A stretch of DNA of 64,000 bases, taken from Sympetrum striolatum. Taxonomy: Eukaryota > Arthropoda > Insecta > Odonata > Libellulidae. This document shows, piece by piece, positions 13,943 through 26,352 of the stretch. The notes beneath the pieces are model-generated. The model had not been told where the DNA came from and ran no database searches. It was given only the letters and a program-made list of their open reading frames with translations. Made by a program: the position numbers and the translations under genes. Within the stretch, counting starts at the first letter, position 1. Every line of letters begins with the position of its first letter. Location: NCBI GenBank assembly GCA_947579665.1, contig OX388348.1, forward strand, positions 9,362,001-9,426,000, read 5' to 3'.

Positions 13943-13945
13943 TAA

Positions 13946-14719
13946 GATTTAAGAATTATTAAGTGAAATAATCAATGAAGTCTAAATTGTTTTGTTAGGG
14001 ATATCGAAACAATTCCTTTAAGAGTAGAGACATGTGTGATGTTTAACAACTAGGATACGCCTGTTTCCCGCCCATATTTCTCTTGAATCCCCGTCTTCCC
14101 CTAATGGCATTTATTTAATATTCCTTCGACACATCTAATATATCAAGCCTCTTCAGGCGTGTCCAATTGATCGTACCTTTCAATATTTATACACTTATCG
14201 GAACGCTCTTCCTGTGGATGCATTTTCTCTCCCTTCGCCGTGTTTATTTTTACGAATTTCACTGCGCCTCGGGGCCATGCGGCTGTTTTTATGGCTCGAG
14301 GAAACCCGACGTTTCATTGGTCAGAGTTTTGAGGATTCTTTTTTTTTAACTGAAGACTTTAAAAAGAGTCACTTCCCAAAGATAAAGGTTAGCCCTTCCG
14401 CTTCCATTGAAGAATACATTGTCGAGTAAAATTATGACTAAAAGACTAACTTGATGATATTTCCATGTAGATTGTATTTAAAAGATAGTGATATCTCCAT
14501 TTTGAAATCTATTTAACATCCTTCTTGTTAACATCCGTGGTTCAAAGTTAATGTTCACCATGTGTTCACTCGGTTCGTAATCGTTCAAAACGACAACAAA
14601 AGATAGTATTAGTGGTATGTAGCATGTAGAAAGTTCCTAATTTGAATAGAAATTAGTTGTCATAAAGTAATGCGATAATTGGCCAGTCATTATTTTAAAC
14701 ATTTCTGTACTTCTCCAAT
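13946..14719. other. Non-coding stretch
   Basis: Short random-looking open frames only. Nothing recognised between the 13.4-kb MITE and the candidate recursive splice site. Confidence 0.4.
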
Positions 14720-14728
14720 GTGTAATAA

Positions 14729-14756
14729 TTTTTTCTCTTTTTAATTGCAGGTAAGA
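14729..14756 (+). promoter_or_regulatory. Candidate recursive (ratchet) splice site
   Basis: A pyrimidine-rich tract ends in TTAATTGCAG (14741-14750) and is followed immediately by GTAAGAAAGG, so a strong 3' splice site abuts a strong 5' splice site with no exon between. This is the signature of zero-nucleotide recursive splice points known from long Drosophila introns. It would act on a plus-strand transcript, the same direction as the Ig-superfamily gene at the right end. Whether any transcript crosses this point cannot be seen here, and one such match can arise by chance. Confidence 0.4.
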
Positions 14757-17700
14757 AAGGGACTCCTTGTTCATATATGTCGCCTCAGATACTTCATCAA
14801 TCTGTGTACTCCGTTAAGGTAACATTTAGTTGGTTATTTCCTAAGATATGCGCCAGAGTTTTGTGATGAATACTTATAAAAGTACAACTTTTGATGTCAC
14901 CTATTGTTATATTGTTTGAGGTTAAGTGTCGGCTCATTGTAAACATGGATGTGAATATATTTTCCTCAACTTCAATGTTCAGGATTCCGTTTTTTACTTG
15001 GATGAGCCGATAATATAGGTATGCAAAATGCTCTAATAGCAATTGCTCTTGTATTTTATTGATGGCAAAGTATGTTATTAAAAGAAATGCTTTTGTAACT
15101 TTTATCATTGTACAAACTTTGGTGTGGAGACCATATTCAATATCAGATTAATGAGGCAATTCAGTTTTTTTTATTTAGAAGATCGACGCTTTCATTGAAG
15201 TCCCTCCTTATACTGTGGGAGTGTGGATATGGTACAGAATCGTTAGTCTGTTCCTTGAAAATGTGATATAAATCTAATTTCACCATATAATAAAAAAACA
15301 GGCGATAATTCTGATTTTCGTCAAGATTAAGATTACAGAATAAAATCACCTAAGTTTCCACGAACTGTTGCATGCATTTTAAGAGCTCTTTTATCGTAAA
15401 TAAAACATCTAAGATAAAATTTGAAGAATACCATTATAGATGTACGCAGTTAATGGTCATTCTGATTTTTAAAAAATCCACAAATTTAAATTTCTGTTGT
15501 AAATCTAGAATGAATTGTGCTTCATCTGTTCCTCTTCGAAGTTTTTCTGCTCTTCGCAGCACTTTCATTAGGCTAATTCACTTTTGGTGCTCATATTGCG
15601 TTTGAAATATGCCTCTCGAAGCAGTTCCCTTAAGGCCTAATTCATCGCTTTCCTCGAATAGTTTGTGAGCTCCAGTTTTCCGTGGGCCTTCTTGTAGTTA
15701 TCCATCCCTTCGCCGCCTCCCCTTTCAATAAAAAACACCCACCGAAGGCCTCCCTAATTTAGAATTCCCTCGTCCCTTCCGGCTCCCCTCCAAAAGTGTT
15801 CGCTTGGCTGTGCTCTGCCGTCGGAAAATATAATACTTGCCCTTTGCCGTTATTCCTTCGTTCAATTGAAGGAAGGATCGGCTGCGTGATTGACGCCTGC
15901 TATGAATAACAGATTACATTTCAAGTTGAGGATGTTGTTGTTTTTATTTTAATTGTTTATGTGAAATGACAGGTCTTCGAGAGATATCGATGATTTCCGC
16001 AAAGTTGTTATTTTCCACGCTAAATTTCATTTTTGCGGTCGGTTTCTATTTCAACAGCAGTGTTTAGGTACACAAACTAGAAAATATTAGTCACACCTAC
16101 CGTAAATCTAGAACTACTAAATTTTTCAAATAGGTATACCCGAGAATAGATGTTTAAGCCGGTCTTAATTATAGATTTCCTCCCGGAAAATGCAATTTTC
16201 TGTATAAATTATCAATTTTTCCTTCATTCCTCAATTATTAGTTAAAATAATAGTAGCGACTAACAATTCGGGAGAGCAGTCGAGATTCAAGTGAGGAGAA
16301 CAACTTCCCTAAGGGAAGAGTTTAGCCCGCTAACTTTAATAGACTTCCTGCCAAACACTTTTATCAGATTCCAATGAGAGAGCGTGTTTACCTCTTTTTC
16401 TATCAATTTTCTACGAAACCGCTCTCTCTTGCGTCGTATGTTATCTCACTATGTTCTTCACGTTTGACTCTTACCGAAAATCTGATAAAATGGAGGGCGA
16501 TCGCTCGTGATGCCTCAGGCGATGCGTAACACTCACTTTTCCATTCCTCTGAAGTACGGGGTTCATAAAAAAATACACAAATATTTGTTTCGTACTATTG
16601 GCAGAAAAATATAAGTTTAATTTTGGCTACTTGACGAATGATTGTATCCTGGACAAAATAGCACTAGGAAGCTTATGTTCATGAGATACACGTAATGTAT
16701 CGATTAGAATAAATAAATATCGGAAGGCAAAAGTACTAATTGATATTTTAACTTGGTTTATTTATGAATACTAATTACGACAACTCTCTGCAGAAATGAA
16801 ACAAATAAAATCTAACGATAAAAAATTGAACGTTATTCAGGATGTTGGTTATTATTCGAACAGAATTATAGTGTTACAGTTAGATCATATTAAATAAATG
16901 AAAATTACACTTATGTGTAAGGAACTTTGAAATCTCTCTATAGAGTATTAAGTGTGACAACAGAGTGTCGATGTTACTGCTGTAGAGGATTGATAGGTTT
17001 AGCAGGACCTCCATCGCTGTTGCATTATACAACTACTGGATGGTGCGGAGCAGATTATATATGCCTTGTAGAGAAACTGCTTTGTCAACATGTGTAGCGC
17101 TAATACACTTTGTAGTCAATATATTTATAATTTTAAAAACACTTTAGAACACTTCCCATATCTGCTAAAAATGACTTTTGAGACATCCGTCTCTGTTTCT
17201 TTCGTCGAAATGAAATCCATAACGGGAGCTTCTTTCTCTCTCCACAACATCGTTGCTGCACTCCATGTTTATACATCTCAATACGGTCAATGTCCTCGAG
17301 GCTAACCCCGGAAGCAGTGCTAAGTATAATTTCTCCCTCCTACTAATGGTACATACTACTTCGCATACTTCAATGTACTTATATCAACCGGAATATTTTA
17401 GGAGTCACTCATGAATCCCCAAACGGAGCCTCAGATCGTCCTTACAGATGGAGTTAGAAGCAGTTAATTTGGTGTGAAATGGATTTGTATGGAATGTCTC
17501 TTGTCTGTGCATATCGCATTCCATTTTTAGTTCTTCTCTTTGATCTTATCTGCGTTGCACAACAAGAATTTCCATTAATTTCTCGTTGAGTTTTTTGTTT
17601 CGGTATTTGTGGCGATGCACCCGAGAAACAGCTTTATATATTTATAAGTTACCGAACAGGATCATTTATCTCCTGATATTTGGATTATTCAAATATTAAT

Positions 17701-20700
17701 TCTCGTTGTAATGATGAATATTTATCGACTTAACCACTCTGGACATTACAATATTCTTCGCTTAGATATGGCTGGATATTCGGATGTACTTTTTAAAGCA
17801 AAATAGGGCAATTTTTTCGAAGAAGCGTTTGATTGAGATCCAAATTTTCACTGCTGAAGTGAAATGAGAGCGTTCATTTTTGGGACAGCGTCCATTTTGG
17901 CGTTTCTTCCGATTCCTCGTCCATCATTTATTTTAACTTGAACGTGACCGTTCATCCAATCACTTTATTTGTTCCTAATTTCTTCCAAATGCTCACAGCG
18001 GCAACGAGACACGTGACATCCGTGCGTTTCCTTCGCTTCTTCACGACGTCAATTGGGTTTTCCCAAATCTCCTCAAATTTCTTATCTTTCCGAGTTCCGA
18101 TGAATCTTTTAATTCATGGTATGGTTCTGTAATTTTCTCCACATAAGGCTCGTGTCGATTATTTATTTCTTCAATTATATCTCTCTTTATTCGCTAATCT
18201 AACAGAAATACCTCACTTCTATTATTTTTCGCTTTCCCATATCGTATTTTATCCATAGACGTATTTTATCCATGTTCCATGTTGCAGCGGTGCCTTGCGA
18301 TGATGGATTGCCCCTCTCGAAATAGAATACGGTGACACTCCGTTCGTCCATCTTTCTCATCTCCTCCTTTTCATCTTCGTCCATCCTCACTCAGTCTCAT
18401 CTTACCCATATACGTGATTCCTTTATTTGTAAACTATGAAGATTCATAAAAGTATTTTTTTTCTTTCCACGAATGGATTTTTTATGTTTTTAATTCATCT
18501 TGTATATAAAGTATTAATATATTTATTTATTAATTGTGTTTCTAATGTAATCCCCGGCACCTCTCTACCTGATCTGTGAATTTTATTATTTCTTCGTATA
18601 AATTGTCTTTTTTGTGTGCAAAGTCGTGGAAAGATGTTATTTTCCTTAAATATGGCTAGAAAATTGGTAAGTATTAATTATGTGAAATGCTTTCCTTTAC
18701 TTTGGTAGTATTTTATTTGGTCTTCGTGAGAGCATATATGCATCGTATGCTAATCCAATTTAGTCCAAATTGAATGTGTATTATCGATGAGGAGTGGGTT
18801 TTCTGTTTATGAAATCCGTTTGCTGAACGATGTCTGATTGGACTGACGAATACCTCGAATGGATCAAAGAGTCTTTAAAGGATACCAGAAAAGATGAGGA
18901 CAGTGTTTGCTGCATTAAAGTTTAAATTTAAATGAAAGAGATGACGAAATGTGATATTGAAAATTACAAAATGAAAGCATATTAAGATCCTTGTTTTTAC
19001 GTTTAGATCTCTATCCCTGAGGGAAATTTAGCTGTCACTTAAAATAATTCAGATATCTTCTCTTTTTTTATTGGGCGCATACTCATCGCATAGTTTTTCC
19101 CTCCCATTCAATATTCTTCGGCTTCATTGCATTTCAAATGCACTGTATGGAATTTAGAATTTTTCCTTCAAATTTGTGGTTCAGGAGAGGCATCACACTC
19201 TGAAGCAGAAATAGAATTTTGAATATGGAAATGGTCATCATTACGGCCATTATCGAAAGGGTTTCATACCGATTGCAAACGATCCAATTTAAAGTGTTGC
19301 TCTCAGGCAATACAAACTCTATTTATGTGATTGTAATTAGAGTGATCATTCTATCCCTGAGAATGCAGTAAATCGAGACAGATTGTTTACAATGCTTCCC
19401 TTTAAGGTTTTTAGTAATCCTCCACTTTTGAATCTTTTGTAGGAATCGTTGCAATTTAATTCTCCTCGCAATCCAAATTTTTAATTGCGTTGCTCCTTAT
19501 ATCAGTAATAATCTTTAATTTTTTAGGAGTAATTTTAAAATCTTCATCCTTGGATTTGGCCTTTTTTCAAGACAGCGTAAATCTAGAAGAAGCCTCAGAT
19601 CTCCTCAATTCAGTCTTTTAGAATAATAACGCCAAAGACTTTCATTTAGGATTTCACAAACTACCTGAGCATCTCTTCCTTTCCTCGGCTAAGAGAACTT
19701 TCCTCCGCTGGGTTTTCATCAACGAATAGTTAATATCCAAATTCAAGATTCCGTTACCCAAGAATTATTACATTCCGTTATTTGTTCGCTCGTTTGCTCA
19801 AATTTTATTTAACGAAAGACTAAGTTTTTATGCGAGGAAAATACTAGATAGAGCCTTTTATTTAGGTCTAAGGAAGTAGATGCTGGTTTTGCTGGAATTA
19901 GGATGCAACGCGGGAACTGTTTAACTTACTAGCCTCGATCTATCGCTTTTCATTGTATTAACGGGTGTAAACCAGTGGATTTGAAGGCGAAGAAACTCTG
20001 AGGGTATTTAAAGATGATTTCATCGTCGAAATTGGCATCTAAGAGATGTCATATTCTTTTGCGATGCAAGATGCCATCGGCCCCTTTAAGTAAAACCCAA
20101 ACATCTGCACATCTTTCATTTTTTCGACGAAGTTTGCTCTCCGATTGATATAAGCTTGTGGCGTGCAACTTCCATTCGCTTCTGATCCCTTTTGCCGCCC
20201 CATCTGACGGCGAATGAAGAAAACGAGCTAACAAATGGAATTTCCTAGTTTTTTGTGCCACGCCCCCTTCCGGAACTCTCTGCTCTTCCTGAAGGGGTCA
20301 CCTCTTCCATCCATTTAGTGGCACCGCCTTTGCGAGCCTTCTTTCGTCGGAGGTACCCTTCACCACTTTCCTCCCCCTATCTCTTGTCCTTCCGTTAAAT
20401 TAAAATTTGTATTTATCGGGCGTTATCTATCTATAATGAGTAAGGACACTTCAACTTTATTTACTTAAATTTTCGTGCGAAAATTAATTCGCCAGCTGTA
20501 CAATCACATGCGAAGATTGATTCTGAGGTCGGCCTCTTCGATACTATCGCGCGATTTGCATCATTCAATCGCCATGCATCCATCTACGTATTTACTCTGA
20601 AAGCCGTCTTTCTGCATGTGTCTTTTGATCGATAGAAAATCAGAGTTAGATAATTGAATAGTTGATTATCGCTTGCGCGAGATATTACAGAAATACTAAA

Positions 20701-21563
20701 AATATTGGAATTCGAGGAGCAGAGTAATGAAGCAATGTTTTCGATCAATTATGATCCGGTGGTGATGGCGATCAATTACCGGAACTGATCAATCTCTGCA
20801 TAAACTTTGGAATAAGTGCGACTTCTTTCTGTCTTTATCATGGATGTAATTGACTGTGAGAAACGTCTTTGTTAATGTTGTTGGTTGGAAGGTACGAAAA
20901 CCGCTGCTTGTCATGCGGATTAGCGAAATGAATTCCAAAGAACTGCGGATAGAATATATTGTAATGTTTCGGAAAGGGGCAGAACGATGACAGAGAGGGA
21001 AAGACGAATGTTATTTTTTGAAACTGTCGTCCAGGTGGAAAATACTACTGTACTGAATGGGAGAAAATAGGCAGGGGAAGAGAAGTTTGCCTTCGTCGAA
21101 GTCTTGTTTCAGTCGAGCAGCTAGTATCGAAACGAATTGCAGCGAGTAAGACACTTCCGCCTTCAGAAGGGCCTCTCAAGCTTACAATTAGCGATAACAT
21201 CGTGCATTTGTGGTAGCTCTCCGTCCAAAAATATATTGATGCGGGTTCATTACCCTTCCCACATCCGAATGTGGGTGCAGGTGACGGAAGCAGCTCGGCC
21301 CCCTGCACTGTCCAAACAAACGGGGGAACTCTCGTGTTGTTCTCTGCAGTTTACGCCAAGAGGAGAGCTTTTCCTTAAAGTCCAGATTTAGCCTCGTATT
21401 TTAGACGCTATGCGCCCGCGCCGCTGACAGATCAGGAGCCATCCAAAGAGTCCATCGAAGCAAAGATGAAATCGTAGCCGACTTTGGTGGTCCATCGTGC
21501 GGCGTTCAAGTTGATTTCGAAGGAAATAGTTGGTGAAATTATAAGCCAATTGAAAGTGGATTA
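14757..21563. other. Non-coding stretch
   Basis: Nearly 7 kb without a supportable gene. A minus-strand frame of about 100 codons at 14797-15108 is AT-driven and has no recognisable motif. GC-richer patches near 20.0-20.4 and 21.0-21.5 kb have no clear exon structure. Confidence 0.4.
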
Positions 21564-21571
21564 AATTCGGT

Positions 21572-21821
21572 CAGGAACGGATCTAGAGAAAACTTTTGGG
21601 GGGGGTCCGATCAAAACTTTTTTAAATAAAAGACATTTCGGCTGTCACAAAACTTGACGTTAGAATTGTGTTAGACAAATTCGAATATTTTCGCTAGTGA
21701 TTGCTTATTAAATTGTGTGTTTATTTGCGTTATTTGAGTTTCATTTTCGAAAAATAGGCACAAGTCATATTTCGGGGGGGGGGTCCGGACCCCCAGGACC
21801 ACCCCCCTGGATCCGTCCCTG
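21572..21821. mobile_element. hAT-like MITE with exact 8-bp target duplication
   Basis: The element is bounded by AATTCGGT at 21564-21571 and again at 21822-21829. Its ends are imperfect inverted repeats, CAGGAACGGATCTAG at the left and CAGGGACGGATCCAG reverse-complemented from the right. CAGGG-type termini plus 8-bp duplications are the known hallmarks of the hAT superfamily. The 250-bp body carries G runs near each end and a 16-base GC palindrome centred on TCCGGA near the right end. It has no coding capacity, so it would need a transposase from elsewhere. Confidence 0.85.
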
Positions 21822-22090
21822 AATTCGGTACATTCACTCTTTCACGTGCATTGCAAAAAACCTCGAATCAATCAAGATCACTTATAAGCATCATTTTCTT
21901 CAGGAATGCTTTGAATCCTAATTAATACATATAACATTTTGCGGTGTATTTTTTTGATTCATCGGAAGATGCTGAGATTTGAACCCGAAAGTTTTGAAGG
22001 GATTTTAATATTTAAGTCCAGCTGGCTGCAAGCGATCATCTTTCTCTTGAATGCTTGAAAATCGAGTATGACAAATTTAGGGGAACGTTG

Positions 22091-22392
22091 TACAGAACAG
22101 GATAGTGCGGCAAAACGGGATGTGTATTAAACGCTCTTTATATATTATCTTAAATTTTTTTTAAAGGATTTTCAAGTGAATTTTTAAGCCCGTAATATTT
22201 TATAATTATTGTCACATAGTACCCCATTTTGCCTCAGGTGTGGATCAAAACGGAGAAGACCTGTTTGAAAAACCATTGAAAAAATTATAATAATGTCTTT
22301 CGTGTCATAATATCGTAAATTCTTACTTTCCTTATACCCTAAAATAATCGTAGAAAATTTAGTGCCCCATACTGCCCCACCTTCCACTATAG
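22091..22392. repeat. Possible Tc1/pogo-type MITE, degraded
   Basis: The left segment GGATAGTGCGGCAAAACGGG and the reverse complement of the right segment, GGAAGGTGGGGCAGTATGGG, are roughly alike and face each other over about 300 bp, each near a TA dinucleotide. The match is imperfect and the ends cannot be fixed. Chance similarity in low-complexity DNA is a real alternative. Confidence 0.3.
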
Positions 22393-24135
22393 TTTATCTC
22401 TTGAATATCTAACCCTAGAATCTTCTGAACATTTTTGGATTCAGCTTGTTTGTTCTTAAGGAGAGATAATATTGACTTTTTAATCGCTCCATTTCCCATT
22501 CTCCTCCTACATAACGAAATAGGCGTTCGACTCTTTTGGAAATGTTTCAATGTTATTCGAGCACACAGTTGGCCTATGTCGACAGCCCGTCACGGCTCAT
22601 TAAAAGAGACTCATTGTGTCACGAGAAGTAAATGAAAGTGAAATGCTAGTCACGCGACTATCACTTGATCACAGGGGTGTATCGCTTCTACTCGTAAGGG
22701 GCAATATAATCATTACTATTATCGAGATTAATTATTCTGCTCCGTGCAGTTTTCGTGAATGAATCGATCAATGCTTTTCCCAATGCTACTCAGCAGGACT
22801 TCTTGCCTCCCTGTATTTTTCTAATTTGCCTTTGCTTGTGTTGACAATCGTGTGTTTTCTCTGCTAAATGTACGCACCAATAGCGAAGTGACATTCCATG
22901 TGTGTGTACAATTTCGTTTCTCTGGGAGGAAGTGAAATTCAACAAGAGGTCTTCTCGGACACGTGCTTTCCTAATCATTTGTTATTTTCTCACGAATGGC
23001 GTCACTCAGGGATCCAGTGAACCCTTACAAGACATCCACTTCCGTAAGGACCCCTCCGTGGGGCCCTTCCGGCCCCTATCCTTGTCACCAAGAATCCCTA
23101 GTCCATCCACACGTTCATTCGGTTGACATTCTCATAAAGAGTTGGGAATTCTTAATCAATCATGAATGGGAATGAAAGAATTTCTATCGACTGAGTGTGA
23201 GTTTTAATTTTTAAATGTATTATCTTAAAGATTTACTCCCTGAATCTCGAATGCAATATGACTTTAACTCTTCTGTAAGTCAATCACCCTTTATTACTGC
23301 TGCGTTATAGAATGCAATGCCACACGTGAGGAGAATACACAAAACCTTTACCTGCACCATGAATAATCTTTTTGTAATTCTTCACTTCTATTAACTCATG
23401 TGATGGCATCCAACCACAAAATCATACAAGAATTAATGGCTCAATTGTTCATCCCATTCATAGTATTTCAAAGGCATGTATTGATACCATTGGTAATATA
23501 TTGAATACGATCGCTGTTCGTACCATAATGCTCCTATACTGATCGCCGATCGATCTATCCTTTATGAATTGTCTATTTTTAATTTAATTTGAATGGGCGA
23601 TTTATTTTCTGCTTATCCTCTCAACATTAAATGATTACATATGCTTTCGATGTTTTTTTTTACTTTACAATGGCATTTTTACGTTGAAACTGATTATCGC
23701 TGAAATCTTCGAAACAGCAAGTAACCATTCGAAATTTATTTTACGATGAATATTTCATTAAGGTTCCACGAACTGAACGCTAAGGTAGATTACATTGTGT
23801 GCAATTCCTAATTTGTCTTTGCAATTAAATGGAGGTGAAAAAGATTCATTTAAATATATTTTCAGAGTAATTTATCAAATCAAGATATTCTACTACTAAA
23901 AAAATCACCTGAAATGGATGAATAAAAATGCAATTTTGAATTCTCTCGTTTCACTGTGAGTGTCGGACATTGTTGTTATTGTTGTTTTTAATACATCTGA
24001 AATTGCCGTAATTTTTCCAATAAACACTGCAGTTAACTTTCCCTTACGATGAAATATCCTGAGCATAGACAGCAATGCATACCTAAGTATATAAATTGGA
24101 ATACCCTGATTCGTGAGTTTATTGAATTTATCTGC
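22393..24135. other. Non-coding stretch
   Basis: Only short open frames; no domain, exon or element recognised. Confidence 0.4.
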
Positions 24136-24138
24136 GAC

Positions 24139-24200
24139 AGCAGCGGTGGCGAATGGTTAGCATTGCGGGCACATTCAGATTCACACCAATGGCCTATGTG
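24139..24200 (+). mobile_element. Degraded tRNA-like SINE head
   Basis: GGTGGCGAATGGTTAGCATT (24145-24164) is a good box-A-like block. The expected box B is represented only by a weak AGATTCACACC. This is possibly an old SINE; the evidence is limited to the first box and the spacing. Confidence 0.35.
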
Positions 24201-24204
24201 ATAA

Positions 24205-25084
24205 ATAGGTGACCTCATCTCTCACTCAAAGTGTGCATTAAATCGCAAATGCCTCCGAAGCAGATCGTCCGTTTAAAGGAGGACGCTGAACTTGAAGCGT
24301 CTTTATGTACTCAGCCTAATCGTCTATTGCATCTCCAGATCACGTATATCCTCCATTTCACCGCGTCCGGCTCTAATTTTCCAATCTAATTCGCAATTGC
24401 GACTTGTTGGAGGACATCCAAGTGCTAAGGGATGAGGGGAAGGGTCTTAATTAATCCCTACGCCTTCAAATAAACTTTAATTCTTTTTCCTATAATTCGA
24501 AAGGATTAATTATTATTTCTGGTGAGGTTTCATCGGCAGTATCCAAGAATGTGTTGCGTATAAATCGTATAAAAAGCAAGATTTTGGATTCCATTCAAAC
24601 AAATTATTGTTCTATGTAATGATTTCAATAGTTAAAGTATAGATGACTTAACCAGTAATTTTAAAATAAATGCCACCGTTACGATTTTATAATATTTGGA
24701 AGTCAGAAACACCGAACTGCAAGGGATTCACTCTCATACTGACAGCAAACGAAGTGCCGTCTATTCTAAACCAATAGTTCTTTGCAGACCCATTCATCTA
24801 CACAACCCAAATTTTTATCCATTCATTTCGTGCATTTATTGTATTGCTATGCATCATACAAGTCCATACTCTCGGCCTACAAAAATACCAACACCTTTCC
24901 ATACTTTTCTCAAAGCATTATTTTCAAATATGTCATTGCTAAGTTTATTTCGTAAATACACTCAATCTACATGTTCAAAAAGTTCATCTTTCTTTCGCCT
25001 AAGGGTAAAACAGGAATTACATCTTCATTTTCTTTTGTTTAATTTACATAAAATTGTTAATTTAATCGATCAGGGGACATAACT
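24205..25084. other. Non-coding stretch beside the CR1-type fragment
   Basis: It contains a 128-codon plus-strand frame (24696-25082) with no recognisable domain. Its composition follows the AT-rich DNA, and it abuts the 3' end of a retrotransposon fragment. I treat it as non-genic. Confidence 0.4.
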
Positions 25085-25965
25085 TGGATTAACGAGTGGC
25101 AGGAGGTGTAAACACCAGTTGATCTAAACTACTTCTTTACTCGGTTATTGTCGCGTATCGTTCGCGGAAAGAATGAATTTTTAAAACGATTCGTCCTAGC
25201 ATCTATTTCTCTTAACTTACGTTCATTATCGGATCGACCGAGGTAGCAGGGGGGTTGCATGGTACCGAATGTATCTTCCAAAAATGTAGTTTCCCTGAAT
25301 TTATTATGCAATCGCAGCCTAGCTTCCACCTCGCTCGCGAGCGAGGTGGAAGCGCGCTTTCTCACCTTTTCATCGCATTTACCGACAATGCGCTTTACAA
25401 AGCAAAGCCTTTTAATTGCTTTGCCGCAGATTTTTCGAACATGCGTGCTCCAATTTAAATTATTAGTAATGTTGATCCCGAGATATTCAACTGAATCTAC
25501 CACTTTAATATTAATTCCATCAATTTGGTACGGATGATTTGGGCGTAATGTTTTTCTTTCGAAGAAATTAACTACGGAGCATTTACCTACGTTAACATCT
25601 AATTCCCATTTTTCGCACCACCTTTGGATAAGGACTAAATCGTTTGAGAGAAATGTTCGGTCTTCCTCGTTTGTTATTTCTCTATATATAACCGAGTCAC
25701 CCAAAAATATCCTCCTATCTCGTCACTCAAGTCACTGATATAAATCAAGAAAAGAAGAGGTCCAATTACCCTGCCCTGAGGTACGCCAGTGGTAACTTTG
25801 ACTCTATTTGAGCTAACGCCATCCAGTACTACTTGCTGTTCCCTCTCTCGACTACTTTCTTGTTAATGCCCGCTATTTTTAGTTTTTAAATTAGTTTGTA
25901 GTGGGAGACTCTATAAAATGCTTTTTTGAAGTCGAGGAAAATTGCGTCTACTTGCTTTTTACTCT
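25085..25965 (-). pseudogene. CR1/Jockey-type non-LTR reverse transcriptase fragment, copy B
   Basis: Read on the minus strand, this is the C-terminal part of a non-LTR reverse transcriptase. In order it shows an AIFLDFKKAF block (fingers/palm), a GVPQG..IGPLLFLIYISDL block, the position of the catalytic box, an EYLGINI thumb region and a terminal NSFFPRTIRD motif. It is defective in several ways. There are frame changes after AGINKK and before the catalytic box. The usual F-A-D-D box reads F-L-G-D, losing the first catalytic Asp. About 75 residues normally found between the VRKRA and RLRLHNKF segments are missing, and the final RDW is RDN. It begins directly inside the polymerase domain, as a 5'-truncated insertion would. 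The 3' end holds CACCTCCTGCCAC, which is also present in the neighbouring copy. Clade assignment rests on motif style. Confidence 0.85.
25322..25353. repeat. 32-nt perfect palindrome at an internal deletion junction
   Basis: GCTTCCACCTCGCTCG is followed immediately by its exact reverse complement with no spacer. The palindrome sits in the open frame of retrotransposon copy B. Relative to the family, this is where the segment from the VRPxLEY region through the VQRRAARF region is missing. It is GC-rich while its surroundings are AT-rich. Confidence 0.85.
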
Positions 25966-26352
25966 CGGTACATTTACATTTAAACCCTGCAATCCGCCAG
26001 TGACGCGTGGCAGGAGGTGTTAGATACCGAAATACCTATTTTAATCTGGAGAGCTGTTAGCTTCTCTAATACTTCGCTGAAAAAACGACCATTAGTAACT
26101 ATCTGTCCTGGCAACTACTTCCCTGTATCGCTTTTTTGTTTTCTCTCAAAAGGACGCGTAAGTAACAATATCAGTTATCTCCTACCCGAAATCGGTAGTG
26201 ATAAATTTATCAAAAAGCTTCTGTCGACATTCAAGTCTTCTATTACTAAGAGAGTTCCAGCCGAGGGATTCTATGATAGCCGAAACACTGCTGTCGAATC
26301 TGAAATCTCCCTTGACGAACCTTGCTGTTCTACGTTGAACCATCTCGAGATC
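25966..26352 (-). pseudogene. CR1/Jockey-type retrotransposon C-terminal tail, copy A
   Basis: On the minus strand the frame opens with EMVQRRTARFV, continues through SLGWNSLSNRRLECR and then, after stops and frame changes, reaches WSFFQRSIREANSSP and HLLPRVTGGLQG. These match the order of the C-terminal third of CR1-like reverse transcriptases (VQRRAARFV, LGW.SL..RR, NSFFPRTIRDWN.LP). The 3' end runs into an ATGTAAATGTA tail at 25966-25985, consistent with the short A-rich or repetitive tails of such elements. Copy B starts right after it in the same orientation. The fragment contains at least three in-frame stops and cannot encode an intact protein. Confidence 0.8.

Noticed and set aside
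14797..15108. 103-codon minus-strand frame
   Set aside because: AT-rich random-like composition, no recognisable motif, and no splice or promoter support.
24696..25082. 128-codon plus-strand frame
   Set aside because: It ends beside a minus-strand retrotransposon tail, has no domain and shows no coding signature that I can see.
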